DNA from: UBA1731 sp964567665
GTDB taxonomy: Bacteria > Verrucomicrobiota > Kiritimatiellia > RFP12 > UBA1067
DNA length: 64,000 nucleotides
Direction of reading: 5' to 3'
Assembly: GCA_964567665.1 (NCBI GenBank)
Contig: CAZMNN010000003.1
Location: 1-64,000, forward strand
Part shown: positions 25,244-34,922 of the stretch, piece by piece
Layout of the letters: every line of letters starts with the position of its first letter
How positions within the stretch are numbered: the first letter of the stretch is position 1
The notes under the pieces: generated by a model
Databases searched by the model: none
Seen by the model: only the letters and a program-made list of their open reading frames with translations
Told to the model about the DNA's origin: nothing
Made by a program: the position numbers and the translations under genes

Positions 25244-26518
25244 TCATTTCGCGCTCTTCGCCCTGTAGCCATCCGCCTTCGCTGACCAGGCGAACAGGAA
25301 CATCACCATTCCGACAAGGGCGAATCCCGAAATCGAGCAAAGCGTCACGCCCCACCCGAAATGCTCCTTGATGAAGGCTATTCCTATCCCGGAGACGATC
25401 GTGGACGCATAGCCCATGATGCCGGTGAAGCCGTTCGCCATCGCCGCAGCCTCTTTCGTTGCCTGGTTCGCGGCCACGATGCCGATCAGCGCCTGCGGCC
25501 CGTAGATGAAGAAGCCCGCCCCCATGAGAAGCAGCGTGGCCTGCCATATCGGAGCGTGTGCCGGAAGATACCAGAAACCGAGAGAGAAAAGCGCAGCGAA
25601 AAGCATGCAGAACACGCACGTGCGCACACCGCGCCCGCCGAACAGCCGGTCTGTGACCCACCCCGCGAAAATCGTGCCGACCACCGCCGCCAGCTCAAAC
25701 GCGATTATCATCAGCCCGCCCTTCGTCACCGGGATGTCCTTGTACTGCTTCAGGAACGTCGGGCCCCAGTCAAGGAAGCCGAACCGGACGATGTACACAA
25801 AGAAGTTCGCGATGGCCACAAGCCAGATCACGCGGTTGCCGAACACAAGGCGGCGGCGGTCTGCCGTAGAGACGTCCCCGGACTCCTTCGCTACGCCCGT
25901 ATCAAGATCCAGCGGCGGGAGGCCATCCTCTTTCGGAGAATCCTTCACGCAGAAGAATGTAAACACCGCCACGCACCCGGCAAGCGCGGCCGGCACCCAG
26001 AAGCACCACCGCCATCCAAGCCCAATCGCAAACATGAACGAGCACAGACCGAGAGCCATGACCGCCCCGAAACTGTGGCTTGTGTTCCAGATGGACATCT
26101 TCGTCGCCAGCTCTTTCGGATGTATCCAGTGCGTGAGCATCTTTGCGCACGGCGGGAAACCCATGCCCTGCGTCCAGCCGTTCACAATCCAGAAGATGCC
26201 GAACAGAATCGATACGGACGTGCATCCGAACAGGAAGTTCGTGAGGGCGGAGAGCGCAAGCCCGGCCGCCATGAACACCCTGCCGTTGAGCCGGTCCGCC
26301 CAGAAGCCGTTCACGAACCGGCTCACCCCGTACAGCACACCGTGGATCGTCATGATCGTGCCGAGCGCATACGTGGATATCACGCCCTCCTCAAGCATGG
26401 CGGGCTGCGCCATGGAGAGGTTCTTGCGCGTCAGATAGAAGAACATGTACGCCGTGGCGCTGCATATGATGAACTTCCACTGGCAAAACCGGAAACGACT
26501 GCTCTGCGACTGATCCAT
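25244..26518 (-). CDS. Organophosphate:phosphate antiporter (GlpT/UhpT family MFS transporter)
   Basis: 424 residues with about 12 membrane helices. The opening FRFCQWKFIICSATAYMFFYLTRKNLSMA is typical of the OPA family (YxxFYLxRKN), and NGWTQGMGFPPCAKMLTHW matches the loop of GlpT/UhpT. It exchanges an organic phosphate for inorganic phosphate. The next upstream genes are a glycerol-3-phosphate oxidoreductase unit, so glycerol-3-phosphate is the likely substrate. I start at ATG 26518 with GGGAG upstream; the frame extends further without a ribosome site. Confidence 0.88.
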   Translation of the reverse strand: MDQSQSSRFRFCQWKFIICSATAYMFFYLTRKNLSMAQPAMLEEGVISTYALGTIMTIHGVLYGVSRFVNGFWADRLNGRVFMAAGLALSALTNFLFGCTSVSILFGIFWIVNGWTQGMGFPPCAKMLTHWIHPKELATKMSIWNTSHSFGAVMALGLCSFMFAIGLGWRWCFWVPAALAGCVAVFTFFCVKDSPKEDGLPPLDLDTGVAKESGDVSTADRRRLVFGNRVIWLVAIANFFVYIVRFGFLDWGPTFLKQYKDIPVTKGGLMIIAFELAAVVGTIFAGWVTDRLFGGRGVRTCVFCMLFAALFSLGFWYLPAHAPIWQATLLLMGAGFFIYGPQALIGIVAANQATKEAAAMANGFTGIMGYASTIVSGIGIAFIKEHFGWGVTLCSISGFALVGMVMFLFAWSAKADGYRAKSAK

Positions 26519-26582
26519 TGATGCTTCTCCCGTTTTCACCGGCGACGCCGGCGCGATTCCATTGATGCTGTTGTCATTGATG

Positions 26583-26924
26583 TCACATGTTGGCCGTTGC
26601 GACCACATCAATCCCCGTGCCGGCCACATCCGGAACGATTACATCCCCTATCTTCACCGGAAGCTGGACGGTCGTCTGGTGAAGGGCAAACAGCACATCG
26701 TCTATCCTGCCTTTCGGAACCGGGGTCTTCGTCTTGACGGGAAGGGGCTTCCGCATTCCGGCTATGCGGACAAGACCGGTCACCATGCGCGTCGGGTTGA
26801 CAAGCTCCGACCTTCCGTATTCCTCGCCGCGCGGGCAGACGTTGCCGGTCACTGTCACGCCGTTGCCGGAATCAACCACGTCAAGTTCGCAGCCGCGAGG
26901 ACAGTTGATGCATATCATCTTCAT
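26583..26924 (-). CDS. DUF1667 protein, partner of glycerol-3-phosphate oxidoreductase
   Basis: 113 residues. Four cysteines in CINCPRGCELDV and GNVCPRGEEYG suggest a metal or Fe-S site. DUF1667 proteins typically lie third in clusters of a GlpA-type dehydrogenase, a FAD oxidoreductase and this protein; here the first two are fused just upstream. The start overlaps the stop of the fused gene (ATGA). It probably acts as a small electron-transfer or assembly subunit. Confidence 0.85.
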   Translation of the reverse strand: MKMICINCPRGCELDVVDSGNGVTVTGNVCPRGEEYGRSELVNPTRMVTGLVRIAGMRKPLPVKTKTPVPKGRIDDVLFALHQTTVQLPVKIGDVIVPDVAGTGIDVVATANM

Positions 26925-29368
26925 TTGCGCACCTCATTTGCGTATGCAGCCGCGTATTTCCCGGCTGTCTCCGAATCGCGGGACACCCAATCGACAAGAT
27001 CGTACACGCGCACGACATTGCCGCCCGCGAAAATGCCGGGAACGTCAGTCATCATCCTGCCGTCCACCTTGGGGCCGCGTGTCGTGGCGTCCATCGCTAT
27101 TCCCGCCTTTCGCGTAAGCTCGTTTTCCGGAATCAGTCCGCACGAAAGCACAAGCGTATCGCAGTCGAAGTGCATCTCCGTGCCTGGAATCGGATTAAGG
27201 CTGTCGTCAACACGGGAAACCTTCACGCCGGTGACGTGTTCACGGCCTTCCACCTCAGTCACGGTGTGCGACAGGAGCAGCGGAATGTCATAGTCGTTCA
27301 GGCACTGCACCACGTTTCGCATAAGCCCGGAGCTTTTCTTCATGATCTCCACGCAGGCCAGGACTTTCGCGCCGGAGAACGTAAGCCGTCTCGCCATGAT
27401 AAGCCCGATGTCGCCGGAACCCAGGATTACGACGCGCTTGCCGGGCATGATGCCGTCCATGTTGACGAGCCGCTGGACAGTGCCTGCGGTGTACACGCCG
27501 GCAGGGCGCGTCCCGGGCGTCATGAGTGCGCCGCGAGGCCTCTCGCGGCATCCCATCGCCAGAACCACGCTGTACGCTGAATACGTCTTCAACCCTCCGC
27601 GAGGGCTCATCGCCGTGACGTGATGCGGAACGCCCTTCTCTATGCCCAGCACCATAGTGCCGCACTGGATGTTGACCTTGAGAGCCGCCGCCCTGTCTAC
27701 GAAGCGCTGCGCGTATTCGGGTCCGGTCAGCTCCTCCTTGAACCGATGAAGGCCGAATCCGTTGTGGATGCACTGCTGCAGGATTCCGCCCGGTGCATCA
27801 TCCCGTTCGAGAACCATCACGTTCTTCGCCCCGGCTTCCTTTGCCGCACAGGCGGCGGCAAGCCCCGCAGGGCCTGCGCCGATCACAAGCACGTCAAGCG
27901 TCGCACCTGCCGCAATGCCGTCCGCCCCGTCTTCAAACCTGCGAAGCTCCTTCGGTGCGGTCTTGCGCGAAAGCAGAAACGCCTCCGGCGGAACGCCGAG
28001 TTCCGAGCCAAGGATCTCTATCAGCCTCGGTGTGCAGAAGCCGCCCTGGCAGCGCCCCATGCCCGACCGTGTTCGGCGCTTTATCCCGTCGAGCGTCCGC
28101 GCCCCGACGCGGGCGCGGATCGCGGCGCGGATTTCACCTTCCGTTATGGATTCGCAGCGGCAGATCACGCGCCCGAACGCAGGATCCTTCGCCACAAGCT
28201 CGGAAAGTTCGGACGGCGAAAGCTCGCGCGTCTTCGGACACCACGAAACGTCGTCTGAAATCAGCGCCGGGTTCTTTCTGCTCACGGCAAGCCGGTCTGC
28301 GACCTGTTCTGCCATCCAGACCCCTATCGCAGGGGCTGACGTCAGACCGGGCGACTCTACACCGACGGCATTGAAGAAGAGCGGAGCGTCCGGAGCCTCC
28401 CCTAAGATGAAGTCCCCGACCGTCGTCTCATGTGCTCTCATTCCGGAAAATTCGGTGATGACCTTGTTGAGCGGAAGGTTGGGATATGTGCGGCGGGCGC
28501 CCGCCTTTACCTTGTCCAGACCGGAATACGTGGTCGCCCTGTCATCCTTGTCATCGACATCCTCCGCAGTCGGCCCGACAATCACGGTGCCATCCACAGT
28601 CGGCGAGACGAGTATGCCCTTGCCCATGGCCGACGGAACCTGAAACATCGTCGCCGAGAACGCCCCGTCCTCATCCTTGTCGAGCATCAGGTATTCGCCG
28701 CGACGCGCCTTTATGCGGTATTTCGTCCCGGAAACGAGGTTGTTCAACTCATCGGACATGATGCCTGCGCAGTTCACGACTGCGCGGGCGGCAAACCGTC
28801 GACCATCCTCGGACTTGACGACCCAGCCGCCGTCCGCCCTCTCAATGGCGTTCACCTTCGTGTCAAACGTGAACGTGGCACCGTTTGCCGCCGCGTTCTC
28901 CGCGTATCTGAACGTGAGTTCGTACGGACAGCATATCCCGCCGGTGGGCGCCCACAGCGCCGCCACTGCATCAGGCGACACGTTCGGTTCGCGGCGGCGA
29001 AGCTCCTCCTGTCCGATGATCTCAACCGGCACGCCGTTCGTTGCCGCCCTTGCGGCAAGTTCGTCCAGCGACTTGCGGTCGTCATCGCTGAACGCAAGAA
29101 CAAGCGAACCGTTCCTGCGGAACGGAGCCTTCAGTTCGCGGCACACGTCCTCGAACATCCTGTTGCCGAGTACGTTGAACTTCGCCTTGTTCGATCCTGG
29201 CTTAGCGTCGAAACCGGCATGGACGATGGCGCTGTTCGCCTTCGACGCCCCTTCCGCAACGTCGCTTCCGGCCTCGACCACTGCAACGTTCAGGTTGTAT
29301 CTCGTAAGTTCACGTGCGACTGCGCATCCGACAATCCCGGCGCCAATCACAATCACATCATCTCTCAT
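26921..29368 (-). CDS. Fused GlpA-type FAD dehydrogenase + FAD/NAD oxidoreductase
   Basis: 815 residues that join two proteins usually encoded separately. Residues ~1-370 are a DAO/GlpA-like FAD domain (VIVIGAGIVGCAVARELTR, GARRGEYLML-type strand). Residues ~400-455 form a BFD-type [2Fe-2S] domain (ICRCESITEGEI ... GMGRCQGGFC). Residues ~475-815 are a second FAD/NAD oxidoreductase (VLVIGAGPAGLAAACAAKEAG, DAPGGILQQCIHNGFG, GSGDIGLIMARR). It likely oxidises glycerol-3-phosphate (or a 2-hydroxy acid) and passes electrons between flavins. I begin at the ATG pair 29371/29368 because the -10 promoter overlaps the first ATG at 29392. An OPA transporter and DUF1667 follow. Confidence 0.87.
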   Translation of the reverse strand: MRDDVIVIGAGIVGCAVARELTRYNLNVAVVEAGSDVAEGASKANSAIVHAGFDAKPGSNKAKFNVLGNRMFEDVCRELKAPFRRNGSLVLAFSDDDRKSLDELAARAATNGVPVEIIGQEELRRREPNVSPDAVAALWAPTGGICCPYELTFRYAENAAANGATFTFDTKVNAIERADGGWVVKSEDGRRFAARAVVNCAGIMSDELNNLVSGTKYRIKARRGEYLMLDKDEDGAFSATMFQVPSAMGKGILVSPTVDGTVIVGPTAEDVDDKDDRATTYSGLDKVKAGARRTYPNLPLNKVITEFSGMRAHETTVGDFILGEAPDAPLFFNAVGVESPGLTSAPAIGVWMAEQVADRLAVSRKNPALISDDVSWCPKTRELSPSELSELVAKDPAFGRVICRCESITEGEIRAAIRARVGARTLDGIKRRTRSGMGRCQGGFCTPRLIEILGSELGVPPEAFLLSRKTAPKELRRFEDGADGIAAGATLDVLVIGAGPAGLAAACAAKEAGAKNVMVLERDDAPGGILQQCIHNGFGLHRFKEELTGPEYAQRFVDRAAALKVNIQCGTMVLGIEKGVPHHVTAMSPRGGLKTYSAYSVVLAMGCRERPRGALMTPGTRPAGVYTAGTVQRLVNMDGIMPGKRVVILGSGDIGLIMARRLTFSGAKVLACVEIMKKSSGLMRNVVQCLNDYDIPLLLSHTVTEVEGREHVTGVKVSRVDDSLNPIPGTEMHFDCDTLVLSCGLIPENELTRKAGIAMDATTRGPKVDGRMMTDVPGIFAGGNVVRVYDLVDWVSRDSETAGKYAAAYANEVRK

Positions 29369-29390
29369 CATCGGCCTTTCCATGTCCGCC

Positions 29391-29399
29391 ATTATATCA
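29391..29399 (-). promoter_or_regulatory. Extended -10 promoter of the glycerol-3-phosphate unit
   Basis: TGATATAAT on the minus strand (29399-29391). The hexamer overlaps the first in-frame ATG, so that ATG cannot be the start used from this promoter. No convincing -35 is present. Confidence 0.55.
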
Positions 29400-29420
29400 C
29401 AGATGCTGCAACGCGGCGGT

Positions 29421-30278
29421 TCAATCCCACATGCGGCGCATATGGGCGAGGGAATTCTTCAGGTCTTCAGGCGACACCGGCTCATGCGGCTCGAACACCC
29501 TGAGGATGTCACGCCGTGCAAGGAAGGTCAAACGCGGAAAATCCACGTTCCCCCATCCCGGCTCCCGGTGATCGTCATGAGGGCCTTTCACGTCGTTAAT
29601 GTGCATTCCGCATATCCACGGCGCAAGCTCTGCCGCCGCATGTGTGCTTTCCTGTGACCAGCCATGCGTCTCGCGCACCATCGCGTGTCCGGTATCGAAC
29701 CACAGCCGCAGCGGTGCGCCTTCAAGATCCGCCATCAGCGACTTCGCCTCATGCAGATCCGGAAACCCCTCAAGCCGAGGCAGATTCTCAAGCGCAAGCA
29801 CAAGCCCTTTGCGTTCAAGGCTCGGACGCAGCCTGTCGAATTCCCGTCTGAACACGTCAAGCAACTTCCGTCCGCGCCGCCGGCGCAATTTGCGGGCGGT
29901 CGTGAACAGTCCGCCGAAAAGTGTCGAAAGGCCGACATACCCCGCATGGAACACCACAACGCCAGCGCCGAGATCAGCGGCGCAGGCAAACGTCTTCTCA
30001 AGAAGCATCCTCGCAAGCGCCCGCTCGTTCTCGTCTCGCGAACACAGCTGGTACAGTTCGGGATGTCCGCTCGGCGCACCCACAGGCACAGGGCAGTACG
30101 CATGGACGCTTGTGACCGGCATACTGTCTATACGGCTCCTGAATCCGGGCAGTTGCTCCGGCTGCGTGCAGAATCCGAGTTCGAGAGAGTCGAATCCAAG
30201 CTCCCCGGCCTCATCCGCAATCGCGGCGCCGTCATTCAGCCTGCGGTTGCTCCAGTTCGTCGAAAGCGCAAATTTCAC
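29421..30278 (-). CDS. Sugar phosphate isomerase/epimerase-type TIM-barrel protein
   Basis: 285 residues of the AP-endonuclease-2/xylose isomerase-like fold. Evidence: KFALSTNWSNRRLNDG start, FDSLELGF, SVHAYCPVP, VVFHAGYVG, LALENLPR, LWFDTGHAMV and GMHINDVKG, where the Glu, Asp and His metal ligands fall at the expected strand ends. The family includes inosose, hydroxypyruvate and sugar isomerases. The substrate cannot be assigned. It sits between the ABC-F gene and the glycerol-3-phosphate unit. Confidence 0.8.
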   Translation of the reverse strand: MKFALSTNWSNRRLNDGAAIADEAGELGFDSLELGFCTQPEQLPGFRSRIDSMPVTSVHAYCPVPVGAPSGHPELYQLCSRDENERALARMLLEKTFACAADLGAGVVVFHAGYVGLSTLFGGLFTTARKLRRRRGRKLLDVFRREFDRLRPSLERKGLVLALENLPRLEGFPDLHEAKSLMADLEGAPLRLWFDTGHAMVRETHGWSQESTHAAAELAPWICGMHINDVKGPHDDHREPGWGNVDFPRLTFLARRDILRVFEPHEPVSPEDLKNSLAHMRRMWD

Positions 30279-30310
30279 GATGCCGCACCCCTCACGCGAA
30301 CGCCGTCACC

Positions 30311-32272
30311 TCACTGCAGGCCTTCAAGCTCCGTGGCGGCCTCTTCCCAGTCCGCCGTATACCTGTCAATCTCGAACTGAAGCGTACGCACCGTGCGGTT
30401 CAGCTCCTCGAAATTTGTCGTAGGCTTGGGATTGAACAGCTCCTCGGACGCGACGTCAAGGCTCTTCTGAAGTTCATCGATCTTGCTTTCGGCCAAGGCC
30501 ACGCGCCTTTTCAGCTCCTTCACACGCGGTGCGGACTTTGCGCGCTCAGCCGCCCGCTGCTGGCGCTGCTCCCGTTTCGACACGGCGGATGCGCCGTCTG
30601 CCGGCTGTCCGTCGGCGCTTGACGTCGACGTGCCGCCCGCCTTGGCCGTCTCCTTCTGGACATACGCGCCAAGAGCCTCCTTCTTCTCGCAGTAGTAGTC
30701 ATACCCGCCGGGGAACGACCTTACGCCCTCGCGGGTTATCTCAATGACGGATGTGGCCACGGCCCGGACAAAATCTATGTCGTGCGAAACGAGCAGTATC
30801 GTGCCGCTGTAGTCCCTGAGCGCATCCTGCAGGAGACGCCGCCCGTCAAGGTCAAGGTGCGTCGTCGGCTCGTCAAGCAGCAGGAAGTTCGGCGCCTGAA
30901 GGAAGAGCCGCAGGAACGCAAGGCGTATCTTCTCTCCACCGGAAAGGACGCTGGCCGGCTTCTCCACGTCATTCTCATCAAATCCGAACGCACCAAGCTG
31001 GTTGCGGAACGTCTTCTCGTTCATTCCGGGCGGAATCGCATTCTTCGCGTTCCGGTATACGGTGAGATCCGGCGGAATCGTCTCCGCAAACTCCTGGGAA
31101 AGATATCCCGGCACGACATTGTGGCCGATGACCGCCTTGCCGCCGGTCGGCTTTCGGGTGCCGGCGACGAGACGCATGAGCGTGGTCTTGCCGAGTCCGT
31201 TGTAGCCGATGAGTGCGACCTTGTCCCCGCGTGTCACGCTGAACGAAACGTCATGCAGCACATCCTTTGCACCGTCGTACGAAAAGCACATGTTTTCGCA
31301 GCGGAACATCTCAATTCCGCTGGACGGCGGTTCTGCGAGACGAAGCCGTCCGGACTGCGAATAGCGTTTCGGCAGAACTATCCTCGCCTCGTCGATCTTG
31401 TCTATCAGCTTCTGGCGGCTCTGCGCCTGGGCGGCCTTCGTCGCCTGCGCCCGGAAGCGATCCACAAACCGCTGCAGCTGCTCGCGGTGCCTGTCCTGAT
31501 TCTCCTTCGCAGCCTTGAGATGCTGATACCTGACCTCGCGTTCGCGGAGATACCAGTCGAGGTTTCCCTCGTAGCGTGTGACGGTCTCGGCATCCACCTC
31601 TACGATGATGTTCGCAAGCGTCCGCAGCAGATACCTGTCGTGCGAGATCAGCATGAGGGTGCCCTGATACTGCTTCAGGTACTTCTGAAGCCAATCCACG
31701 GCAGGCAGATCCAGATAGTTCGACGGTTCGTCAAGCAGAAGCAGATCCGGCGACGAGGCGAGAACACGCGACAGCTCCGCACGCATCCGCCAGCCGCCGG
31801 AAAACGACTTGAACGGCTTGCCGAACTCCTCCACGGAGAAGCCAAGCCCGCCAAGCGCAACCTTGACCCTCGTCTCAAGATCATATCCGCCCATGTGCTC
31901 AAAGGCGGTCTGCACTTCGCCATATTCCTCGAAGACGTCCTCGCCGGCGTCCATTCGCCGTTCGAGATCCTTCATCTTCGCTTCAAGGTCGCAGAATCCG
32001 GGCACCCCGCGAACGGCGTACTGGAGAAGCGTCTCCTCCGGAAACTCCGGCTCAGGATGCTGGCGCGTAGACCCGATCGTTGGCGAACCCTCTACGATAA
32101 GTTCGCCGTGGTCGGTCGACAGTTCGCCGAGAACGATCTTGAACAGAGTGGACTTGCCGCTGCCGTTCGGACCGACCACGCCTATCCGTTCGCCACCGTT
32201 CACGCGGAACGTGACATCCGTCAGGACATTCTGATGACCGTAGTGTACCGATATGTTCCGGAAATCAAGCAT
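30311..32272 (-). CDS. ABC-F family ATPase (ribosome-associated, Uup/YheS-like)
   Basis: 653 residues with two ATPase domains and no membrane segments. P-loops GPNGSGKST and GYNGLGKTT; signatures SFSGGWRMR and LSGGEKIRL; Walker B regions LLLLDEPSNYLDL and LLLDEPTTHLDL. The linker (about 240-310) is the ABC-F hallmark and is Gln/Lys-rich. The C-terminal 80 residues form a coiled coil (KELKRRVALAESKIDELQKSL), as in Uup. ABC-F proteins act on ribosomes in translation stress or antibiotic protection; which role applies here is not evident. Confidence 0.92.
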   Translation of the reverse strand: MLDFRNISVHYGHQNVLTDVTFRVNGGERIGVVGPNGSGKSTLFKIVLGELSTDHGELIVEGSPTIGSTRQHPEPEFPEETLLQYAVRGVPGFCDLEAKMKDLERRMDAGEDVFEEYGEVQTAFEHMGGYDLETRVKVALGGLGFSVEEFGKPFKSFSGGWRMRAELSRVLASSPDLLLLDEPSNYLDLPAVDWLQKYLKQYQGTLMLISHDRYLLRTLANIIVEVDAETVTRYEGNLDWYLREREVRYQHLKAAKENQDRHREQLQRFVDRFRAQATKAAQAQSRQKLIDKIDEARIVLPKRYSQSGRLRLAEPPSSGIEMFRCENMCFSYDGAKDVLHDVSFSVTRGDKVALIGYNGLGKTTLMRLVAGTRKPTGGKAVIGHNVVPGYLSQEFAETIPPDLTVYRNAKNAIPPGMNEKTFRNQLGAFGFDENDVEKPASVLSGGEKIRLAFLRLFLQAPNFLLLDEPTTHLDLDGRRLLQDALRDYSGTILLVSHDIDFVRAVATSVIEITREGVRSFPGGYDYYCEKKEALGAYVQKETAKAGGTSTSSADGQPADGASAVSKREQRQQRAAERAKSAPRVKELKRRVALAESKIDELQKSLDVASEELFNPKPTTNFEELNRTVRTLQFEIDRYTADWEEAATELEGLQ

Positions 32273-32294
32273 CTATGCGAAACGGAGAGAAGCG

Positions 32295-33617
32295 TCAGAC
32301 GAGTTCCCAGCCCTTTGCGTATTCACGCGACCAGAGCGCCTGGGCGTTGCTGGAGAGGAGCTTCCCCGTCTTCGGATCGAGATGCACCGTCTCTCCGAGA
32401 TCGGTCGCGATGTTTGCGAGCAGCGGCATTATCGTGGACTTCACCGCCTCGTCGGCGGGGGCGTTCGTCTGCTGGCTCTTTGCGCGTATGCACTCCACGA
32501 ACTTCGTCATGTGAAGCAGATCAAGGGAATCCGTCGGATTGGTGAGCGATCCGGCCTTTGTGCTTCCGCCCGCAAGCCAGCTCTTCACTTCACGCCCCTT
32601 CTCGTCGTAGAGTTTCGCCGTATCGTTCGGGCCAAGGTACAGTGCACCTTTCGTGCCGTAGACCATCGCGCCGGTGCCGGCATCCATGTACGGCTTCTCG
32701 CGGCAATGGCTCGCAAGCTCAAATGTGATGAACTTTCCGCCGGGATACCTGAACGACGCATTGAAGGTGTCCGGCCAGCTGTAGTCGTCGCCCTTCGGGA
32801 AGAACTGCCCCCCGGAGCATTGCACCGTCTCCGGATACCCCACGCCGAGCGCCCACCGCGCCGCATCCGCGAAATGGGGTGCATTGTTGCCCATCTCGGA
32901 CGTGCCCCAGTTGCGGAACCAGTGCCAGTTGTAGTGCACAACGTTCGAGAGCAGGTCACGGCGCGGCGCCGGGCCTTGCCACAGATCCCAGTCCAGCCAC
33001 TCAGGAACGGCAATCTTCCGCCCCTTGCCGATTGATGCGCGATCCGCCATGTACCAGCACTTGGCCCACTTCATCTCTCCGATGGCGTTCGTCTCGCGCA
33101 GGTAGCCGAACACCTCCCTGTACGTGAGCGAGGCGCGGCGCTGGTTGCCCATCTGGAACACGGCGCCGGTCTTCTTCCACGTGTCGATGATTATCTCGCC
33201 CTCGCGTGGACAGAACGCGCACGGCTTCTCGACGTAGACGGCCTTGCCCGCCCGCATTGCGAGGACGGCGGAATATGCGTGCCAATGATCCGGCGTCTCC
33301 GATATTATCCCGTCAATGCTTGCGTCCTCAAGCACCTTGCGGAGATCCTTCTCCTTCTTCGGCTTGAATCCGCTCGTCTTCTCAACCACATCCGCCGCGA
33401 AATCGCGTGCCCGCGAATCGACGTCGCATACGTATGCGATCTCAACGCCGGGGACCTTCATCGCCGTCCGCATGACAGCCTGTCCGCGCCCTTTCGCGTG
33501 GCATCCGACTATCGCAAGGCGTACACGGTTCGACGGCGCCGCATCGCCTATCGCCCGTCCCGCAACTGCGGCGGCGAACGCACCTGTTCCGCTCTTTATG
33601 AAACTGCGTCTGTTCAT
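32295..33617 (-). CDS. Tat-exported Gfo/Idh/MocA oxidoreductase
   Basis: 440 residues. A twin-arginine signal, MNRRSFIKSG plus a hydrophobic Ala/Gly stretch ending near DAAPS, sends a folded protein to the periplasm. The NAD-binding domain follows (VRLAIVGCHAKGRGQ), with EKP in YVEKPCAFC and the family catalytic region DWDLWQGPAP ... YNWHWF. This type is abundant in Planctomycetes and Verrucomicrobia and is tied to carbohydrate oxidation. I start at ATG 33617 behind AGGAG; the frame runs upstream to 33698 without a ribosome site. Confidence 0.9.
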   Translation of the reverse strand: MNRRSFIKSGTGAFAAAVAGRAIGDAAPSNRVRLAIVGCHAKGRGQAVMRTAMKVPGVEIAYVCDVDSRARDFAADVVEKTSGFKPKKEKDLRKVLEDASIDGIISETPDHWHAYSAVLAMRAGKAVYVEKPCAFCPREGEIIIDTWKKTGAVFQMGNQRRASLTYREVFGYLRETNAIGEMKWAKCWYMADRASIGKGRKIAVPEWLDWDLWQGPAPRRDLLSNVVHYNWHWFRNWGTSEMGNNAPHFADAARWALGVGYPETVQCSGGQFFPKGDDYSWPDTFNASFRYPGGKFITFELASHCREKPYMDAGTGAMVYGTKGALYLGPNDTAKLYDEKGREVKSWLAGGSTKAGSLTNPTDSLDLLHMTKFVECIRAKSQQTNAPADEAVKSTIMPLLANIATDLGETVHLDPKTGKLLSSNAQALWSREYAKGWELV

Positions 33618-33698
33618 GCTTCGTCTCCTTTGTCTTTCTGTGTGTTTGTGTGTCCAAAAGCCCGACGACGCCGCAATCCGCAGCTCACGCAACGTCAC

Positions 33699-34889
33699 CT
33701 ATTTCGCAAGTTTCTCCTTGCGCTTGTAGAACAGCGTTGTCGCAGACGCAAGCCTCTGCGCCTCGGGGAAGTTAGTGGCGTCAAGCGACTTCGCAAGGTC
33801 ATCCAGCAGCCCCCTCTGCTTCGCGGTGAGCCGCTGAGGAACCTCGAACACGATGCGCACCACGAGATCCCCCCCGGCAAGCCCGCGAAGCGACGGCATT
33901 CCCTTGCCACGCATCCGGAAAAGCTTTCCGTTCGGCGTGCCGGCGGGAATCTTCAGCGTGGCAACGCCATCCGGCGTAGGCACATCCACAGATCCGCCGA
34001 TCGCTGCCGAAATCGGAGACACCGGGACATCTATCGCGAGATCAAGTCCGTCACGCACGAAAATCTCCGAATCGCGTACGCGTACGACCACATAGAGGTC
34101 CCCCGGCTCTCCGCCGCGCAGACCACCGCCGCCCTTCCCTGTCAAACGAAGCCGGGAACCGGTATCGACGCCCTTGGGAATCCTGAGCGAAACCTTGCGC
34201 TTGGCGCGTGTCTGCCCCGAACCGCCGCAATCCGGGCAGGGACGCTCTATTATCGAGCCTTCTCCGCCGCATTTCGGACACGGCTGGCGCACCTGGAAAA
34301 ATCCGTTTCCGCGGATCACAGCGCCTCTGCCGCCGCAGGTCGGACACTTCACGCGCTTGGAGCCGTGCGCAGCACCCGTTCCGCCGCACGAAGCGCACTG
34401 CTCCGGAAGCGTAAGCTCGATGGTGCGTTCGCTGCCGAAAAGCGCCTCCTCGAAATCAACCTCAAGCTCCATTGACATGTCGGAGCCGCGCTGTGGCGCA
34501 TTGGGGTCGGCACGACGCCTTCCGCCGCCGCCAAACATATTGCCGAAGTCAAATCCGCCGCCACCCATCGCACCGCCGAAGACTGAGTTGAGGATGTCTC
34601 CAAGATCGACATCCTGGAAGTGCGAGAAGTCGCGGGAGAAGTCGAAGCCGCCAGGACCGAACTCGACGCCCTGATGCCCGAACTGGTCGTATCGCTGGCG
34701 CTTCTCCGCGTTCGACAGAACCTCGTATGCCTCCGAGGCCTCCTGGAACTTCGCCTTGGCGGACTCGTCGCCCGGATTCCTGTCCGGGTGGTACTTCATC
34801 GCGAGCTTGCGGTACGCGGACTTTATCTCGTCCGCGCTCGCAGTCTTCGCAACACCCAAAACCTCATAGTAGTCTCTCTTCGTCGCCAT
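33699..34889 (-). CDS. dnaJ: Chaperone DnaJ
   Basis: 396 residues. J domain at 1-70 with the HPD motif in KYHPDRNPGD. A Gly/Phe-rich region follows (GGGFDFGNMFGGGG). Four zinc-finger repeats come next, CASCGGTG, CPTCGGRG, CPKCGGEG and CPDCGGSG, then the substrate-binding C-terminal domains. It stimulates DnaK. It is 33 bp downstream of grpE; dnaK itself is not in the window. Confidence 0.97.
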   Translation of the reverse strand: MATKRDYYEVLGVAKTASADEIKSAYRKLAMKYHPDRNPGDESAKAKFQEASEAYEVLSNAEKRQRYDQFGHQGVEFGPGGFDFSRDFSHFQDVDLGDILNSVFGGAMGGGGFDFGNMFGGGGRRRADPNAPQRGSDMSMELEVDFEEALFGSERTIELTLPEQCASCGGTGAAHGSKRVKCPTCGGRGAVIRGNGFFQVRQPCPKCGGEGSIIERPCPDCGGSGQTRAKRKVSLRIPKGVDTGSRLRLTGKGGGGLRGGEPGDLYVVVRVRDSEIFVRDGLDLAIDVPVSPISAAIGGSVDVPTPDGVATLKIPAGTPNGKLFRMRGKGMPSLRGLAGGDLVVRIVFEVPQRLTAKQRGLLDDLAKSLDATNFPEAQRLASATTLFYKRKEKLAK

Positions 34890-34922
34890 ATGTTCAACGG
34901 CGGACTTCCGTCCGCCTCTCGG

